Assembly (NCBI RefSeq): GCF_904848585.1
Contig: NZ_CAJHCR010000028.1
Coordinates: 1-57,515, forward strand
From: Paraburkholderia kirstenboschensis
GTDB lineage: Bacteria; Pseudomonadota; Gammaproteobacteria; Burkholderiales; Burkholderiaceae
Direction of reading: 5' to 3'
DNA: 57,515 bases
Part shown: one piece after another, positions 54,079 through 57,515 of the stretch
How positions within the stretch are numbered: the first letter of the stretch is position 1
How the letters are laid out: each line of letters starts with the position of its first letter
Made by a program: the position numbers and the translations under genes
The notes under the pieces: model-generated
Told to the model about the DNA's origin: nothing
The model's database searches: none
The model's input: the letters and a program-made list of their open reading frames with translations, nothing else

Positions 54079-55140
54079 ATGGAATACCGTCAACTGGGTC
54101 GTTCGGGCCTCAAGGTGTCCACCATCACGCTAGGCACAATGACGATGGGCGGCAAGGGCAAATTCGCGAGCGTCGGCGAGGTTGGCCTCGAGGATGCGCG
54201 CAGGCAGATCGACATGTGCATCGACGCGGGCGTCAACCTGATCGATACGGCAGATGTCTATTCCAATGGCGCGTCGGAGGAAATCGTCGGCGAAGCGCTC
54301 GGCGGCAAACGCAAAGGCGGCGTGCTGATCGCCACGAAGGCCCGCTTCTCGATGGGCGACGGTCCGAACGATCGCGGTCTGTCGCGGCATCATTTGATAG
54401 AGGCCTGCGAAGCGAGCCTGCGGCGCCTCAAGACTGATGTGATCGACCTCTATCAGGTGCACGAATGGGACGGGCTCACGCCGCTGGAAGAAACGCTTGA
54501 AGCGCTCGATCTGCTGGTTCGGCACGGCAAGATCCGGTATGTCGGTTGCTCGAACTACTCCGGCTGGCATTTGATGAAGGCGTTGCACGTGAGCGAACGC
54601 GATCGTCTGCCGCGTTTTGTGAGCCAACAGATTCACTACACGCTCGAAGCACGCGAAGCGGAATACGAACTCGCGCCGATCGCGCTCGATCAAGGGCTCG
54701 GCATTCTGGTCTGGAGCCCGCTGGCAGGTGGCCTACTCTCCGGCAAGCACCGCCGCGACACGTCGCCTGAAGGAACGCGCCAGCTCGCCGGCTGGACCGA
54801 GCCGCCGATTCGCGACGCGGAGCGACTGTGGTCGATTGTCGACACTCTGGTCGAGATTGCCGGCGAGCACAATGTCTCGGCTGCGCAGGTCGCGCTTGCG
54901 TGGACGCTCGGACGCCCCGCCGTCACCTCGGTCATCATTGGCGGACGTAACAAAACGCAGTTGCTCGACAATCTCGGCGCCGCGAATCTCACGCTGACCG
55001 CCCAGCAGCGCGAGCTGCTCGACACGGTGAGCGCGCCGCCCCTGCTCTATCCATACTGGCATCAGCTACAGACGGCCCATGATCGCCTTGGGGCGCCTGA
55101 CCTGTCGTTACTGGGACCGCATCTCGCCACACAAGATTGA
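54079..55140 (+). CDS. Aldo/keto reductase
   Basis: A 353-residue NAD(P)H-dependent oxidoreductase with a TIM-barrel fold. MEYRQLGRSGLKVSTITLGT opens the family. Catalytic tetrad: Asp and Tyr in NLIDTADVYSNG, Lys in LIATKARF and His in LYQVHEWDG. The cofactor-binding end is SVIIGGRNKTQLLDNLGAAN. This is the subfamily that reduces small carbonyls and quinones. Start ATG 54079 has GGAG upstream; the 12-residue extension before it lacks homology. Paired with a divergent LysR gene. Confidence 0.9.
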   Translation: MEYRQLGRSGLKVSTITLGTMTMGGKGKFASVGEVGLEDARRQIDMCIDAGVNLIDTADVYSNGASEEIVGEALGGKRKGGVLIATKARFSMGDGPNDRGLSRHHLIEACEASLRRLKTDVIDLYQVHEWDGLTPLEETLEALDLLVRHGKIRYVGCSNYSGWHLMKALHVSERDRLPRFVSQQIHYTLEAREAEYELAPIALDQGLGILVWSPLAGGLLSGKHRRDTSPEGTRQLAGWTEPPIRDAERLWSIVDTLVEIAGEHNVSAAQVALAWTLGRPAVTSVIIGGRNKTQLLDNLGAANLTLTAQQRELLDTVSAPPLLYPYWHQLQTAHDRLGAPDLSLLGPHLATQD

Positions 55141-55300
55141 GCCGGCCGGGATCGCATCTCAGTGATCCGAAAGCTCGCCCGTCATCACCTCAATCATTGC
55201 GGCATGGTGGGCGAGGCTCATGCCGCACGCATAGGCGATATCTGGTCTTGACGCAGTAAGGAATGCGGGGGTGAACGGAGATCGATATATATAGTACCGC

Positions 55301-55510
55301 TTATATTGCGAGGTCGTAAAATTGATCGGCGGTGGACAGATGGGTTCCGCGAGCACACTTCATCTGTGCTTTGGCGATCATGCGCATTACTTCGATGCCG
55401 CCCAGCAGGATCCGGGCGCAGCGGAATGTCTTGAATCCCAGCATGGATCGCGGGCGTCGCTTAGGCGCCCGATGGTCCTGCTCGACGAGGTTGTTGAGGA
55501 AATCGTAACA
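55301..55510 (-). mobile_element. IS6-family transposase, C-terminal fragment
   Basis: The minus strand reads FLNNLVEQDHRAPKRRPRSM, LGFKTFRCARILLGGIEVMR and MKCARGTHLSTADQFYDLAI. This is the end of an IS6 transposase, including the catalytic Glu region EQDHR. The preceding residues in the frame are unrelated. The 160 bases before it (55141-55300) hold no gene. Confidence 0.7.
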
Positions 55511-55699
55511 TCTGAATGTGGGGTGTCCGTTCAACGGCGCTGTCAGGTTGGTGGGGAGTTGCTGCCCAGACATCGGATGAACGCGGCCTGTCATCGTGCC
55601 GTAATCACAGAACGCTTCGTCGCATGGCATGCTTGGAGTGTCTCTGCCGCAGTCGAGGAAATCATCTGATAAGGACAACTACTCTTGCGCGACACAGAT

Positions 55700-56094
55700 A
55701 GTCTATGCCCGCCAACTCGACAGAGTCGTTCGATCCCACCGTGATGTACAGATGCTTGCCGGAGCTATTAGCCAGGATATTTTTGTCCAGTGATGGTTGA
55801 TCGGCCCGGCCGCTAAGTCGGCAACCTTGACACCGGAGCTTGCAATTCTGGTAGCGCCTGTCACATAGTCGAAACGCAGCAGAGCGTCAGTATCGGTGAC
55901 ATAGAATTGATTGCCAGTGAGCGGCATACCGAACGGCGAGTGCAGGCCACGCAGAAACACAGTGTGAGTCTGGGCGACGCCGCCTTTCGCATTGCGCAAG
56001 AGTACGACGCAATCGGGGCTCGGCACACCGGCACCTGCGCGCTTCATGACCTGCCGCCTGATCCAGCCGAATATGCCACTTCCTTCATCGTGAT
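55700..56094 (-). pseudogene. Sorbosone/PQQ-type sugar dehydrogenase remnant
   Basis: The minus strand gives VMKRAGAGVPSPDCVVLLRN, VFLRGLHSPFGMPLTGNQFY, VTDTDALLRFDYVTGATR, AAGPINHHWTK. A lost A in an A-run at ~55782 shifts the frame; the continuation NILANSSGKHLYITVGSN is one base away. This is the middle of a beta-propeller soluble dehydrogenase of the glucose/sorbosone family. Both ends are missing. Confidence 0.7.
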
Positions 56095-56096
56095 CT

Positions 56097-56324
56097 CTCG
56101 AGCCGATGAAGGAGGTCGCGCGCCTGATTCGTCGGCACTTCGACGGCATCGTCGCCTGGTATCAGACCCGCCAGACCAACGGCTTCATCGAAGCATTCAA
56201 CGGCTTGTTTCAAGCGGCCAAGCGAAAAGCTCGCGGCTACACGCGCTTCGCGACGATGCACACGGTCCTCTTTCTCGTTGCTGGCAAGCTCGATTTCTCC
56301 CGCTTCAACCCGCATGCCTTGTGA
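56097..56324 (+). mobile_element. ISL3-family transposase, C-terminal fragment
   Basis: EPMKEVARLIRRHFDGIVAW, QTRQTNGFIEAFNGLFQAAK, FLVAGKLDFSRFNPHAL then a stop. This is the typical end of ISL3 transposases. It begins exactly where the fragment at 56733-56896 stops (…NVMRSK). The DNA 56325-56732 holds no recognised gene. Confidence 0.8.
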
Positions 56325-56732
56325 GCCCCGTTACCCACTGCATGTGGGCGGGCGCGTGGACTAACACGTGCGTGCCAGACGCCGATAAGGAGCCGCCATG
56401 CCGGACAGTGACGGAATTCATCGGCATCACGTTGTTGCACGATGCGTAGCGTGTGCCCCCTCTGGAAGAATGGCCTTATGGCTCTTTTGAAAGTGGTTTC
56501 TGCAACGCAGCCCAGAAGAAAACAAATGGCTACACCTTCTCGCGCTACACCGCCTTGCAGCGCCGTGCTCGATGACGCCCATGTAGGCGATAGCACGGGT
56601 GCTTTGGGCACAATCGCTCAACACGACACTAAACCGCACACCAACTGGTGGAGACGCATCCATACACCGATGGCCATCCTCGGCCCCGGCCAAATTGTGA
56701 TGGTCGGCGACAACGGCGCGGGCGCATTGTTT

Positions 56733-56896
56733 TGAGCGCATGACATTGGTGCACCACTGCCGCAACATCTCGGTGACGACTGGATTTGCTTGCGTTCGAG
56801 AATCTCTCGCAGTTGCTCGCGATACAGCCATGCGCGGGCGGTGCGCTTGGTGGCGTACTGCCTGACAAAAGCCTCGAGGTCGGTCAATTGGCTCCG
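56733..56896 (-). mobile_element. ISL3-family transposase, middle fragment
   Basis: The minus strand reads LTDLEAFVRQYATKRTARAW, LYREQLREILERKQ and, after one frameshift, TEMLRQWCTNVMRSK. This is the part of an ISL3 transposase just before the EPMKEVARL segment seen on the plus strand at 56097. Its right side ends at an IS6-type terminal sequence. Confidence 0.7.
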
Positions 56897-56956
56897 GTGC
56901 AAATAAGCGTTGCGGTCAATTATTTTCTATAGTTCAAGAGGTTCTGGTGCAAATAG
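56890..56956 (+). repeat. Two IS6-type terminal sequences in tandem
   Basis: GGCTCCGGTGCAAATAA (56890-56906) and GGTTCTGGTGCAAATAG (56940-56956) differ at three of 17 positions and lie in the same direction 50 bases apart. Their sequence resembles IS6-family terminal repeats. The second is probably the left end of the IS6 copy at 56994-57406. Confidence 0.5.
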
Positions 56957-56993
56957 GATGACTGGATAAAATGACTTCTATAAAAAGGATCCC

Positions 56994-57406
56994 TTATCGA
57001 GCAGACAGGACAGCATCCCAGACCGCAGGCGCAGCGGTATCTTTGAGGTCGAGTTTGGCGAGATCGAATTGTCCCTTCCGAATGCGATGCATCAACTCAA
57101 TGCCTGCAAGAGTGATCGCGGAGTTCCTGAGACGCTTGAAGCCGAGCATGACGTTGGTGCGGGACTTGATGTGGCGATGGTCCTGTTCGATCAGATTGTT
57201 GAGATATTTGGAAGATCGAACCATCGTATCGTCCGGCAGCAGGCCGTCGGCCTTCATCTCGCGCACAGCACGGTGTGAGGCGGCATAGCCATCGAGCGTG
57301 ATGGTTTCGGGCGGCCGCCCCTGATGTTTGATAGCCTTGCTGAAAGAAGCTTTCCCCGCCTCCACGTCACGTTTGGCCCTGAGCAGGAAGTCAACCGTCT
57401 GCCCGG
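56994..57406 (-). mobile_element. IS6-family transposase, C-terminal part
   Basis: The minus strand reads NAGQTVDFLLRAKRDVEAGK, then ITLDGYAASHRAVREMKADG, YLNNLIEQDHRHIKSRTNVM and LRNSAITLAGIELMHRIRKG. The second catalytic Asp (LDGYAAS) and the Glu (EQDHRH) are present; the N-terminal half is missing. It abuts, in inverted orientation, the start of another IS6 element at ~57410. Confidence 0.8.
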
Positions 57407-57445
57407 CGTTGTCACGTTACCGTGGCGGTCGCGTAAGATGTCGCG

Positions 57446-57515
57446 ATGAAAAAGACGAACTCGCTCTATCACGGTCACCGCTTTCCCGCCGCAGTCATCA
57501 GCTGCGCGGTGCGTT
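57446..57515 (+). mobile_element. IS6-family transposase, N-terminal start, cut by window edge
   Basis: From ATG 57446 the plus strand reads MKKTNSLYHGHRFPAAVISC, the usual opening of an IS6-family transposase. It runs off the right edge. About 40 bases before the ATG separate it from the inverted fragment. Confidence 0.7.

Noticed and set aside
56442..56735. 97-codon plus-strand frame among the ISL3 fragments
   Set aside because: No family recognised and no ribosome-binding site; it lies in rearranged IS-rich DNA.
1..57515. CRISPR arrays, tRNA and rRNA genes
   Set aside because: No regularly spaced repeats and no cloverleaf or rRNA signature were noticed by eye; a tRNAscan or CRISPR search would settle it.

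Overview
The window looks like GC-rich chromosomal or megaplasmid DNA of a Burkholderiaceae bacterium, most likely Paraburkholderia or Caballeronia. I infer this from the company of families common there: DUF3331, four DUF4148 secreted proteins, a Burkholderia-type porin, XapX, MipA/OmpV, a hybrid malic enzyme, and IS5, IS6, IS110, IS3 and ISL3 debris. Both edges lie in insertion sequences: an IS5-type transposase runs off the left end and an IS6-type transposase off the right end. No rRNA, tRNA or CRISPR array was recognised.

Layout: 0.1-3.7 kb holds a decayed HdeA/HdeB-like gene, a DUF3331 gene, a membrane-bound ferritin/VIT1-type exporter and a small membrane protein. 4.0-11.8 kb is a signalling block: a FixJ-type regulator, a stand-alone receiver protein and a 1857-residue kinase-like/ATPase/GAF/PAS/histidine-kinase hybrid. 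12.3-15.0 kb holds a porin and an exported esterase. 15-24 kb is a graveyard: IS110, IS6 and IS3 pieces, a broken MFS exporter, ABC permease, RND pump and metal-type sensor kinase. Intact genes there are DUF4148 proteins, an atypical response regulator and a formate/nitrite-type channel. 24.2-32.2 kb holds a chemoreceptor and a coherent D-tartrate/C4-dicarboxylate locus (tarD, dctA, maeB) with a divergent LysR gene whose start is preceded by a perfect palindrome, followed by the tail of a CDF transporter. 32.9-36.8 kb holds an AraC regulator, a frameshifted MDR oxidoreductase, XapX and a frameshifted ferric-reductase-like protein. 37.6-46.4 kb is a complete tripartite RND efflux operon with two response regulators and one histidine kinase.

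46.6-48.6 kb is the most system-like accessory locus: three tightly packed minus-strand genes encoding a PD-(D/E)XK nuclease-like protein, an AbiEi-like HTH protein and a frameshifted AbiEii-like nucleotidyltransferase, preceded by a repeat-rich, operator-like region. 49.3-52.3 kb holds a DUF4148 protein and a DUF4118, hydrolase and MipA cluster. 52.4-55.1 kb holds IS110 and GntR fragments and a divergent LysR/aldo-keto reductase pair. From 55.3 kb to the end are nested IS6 and ISL3 fragments with a sorbosone-dehydrogenase remnant. The two ISL3 pieces would be reunited by inverting one ~640-bp segment.

All family assignments come from reading motifs by eye. No database search was run.
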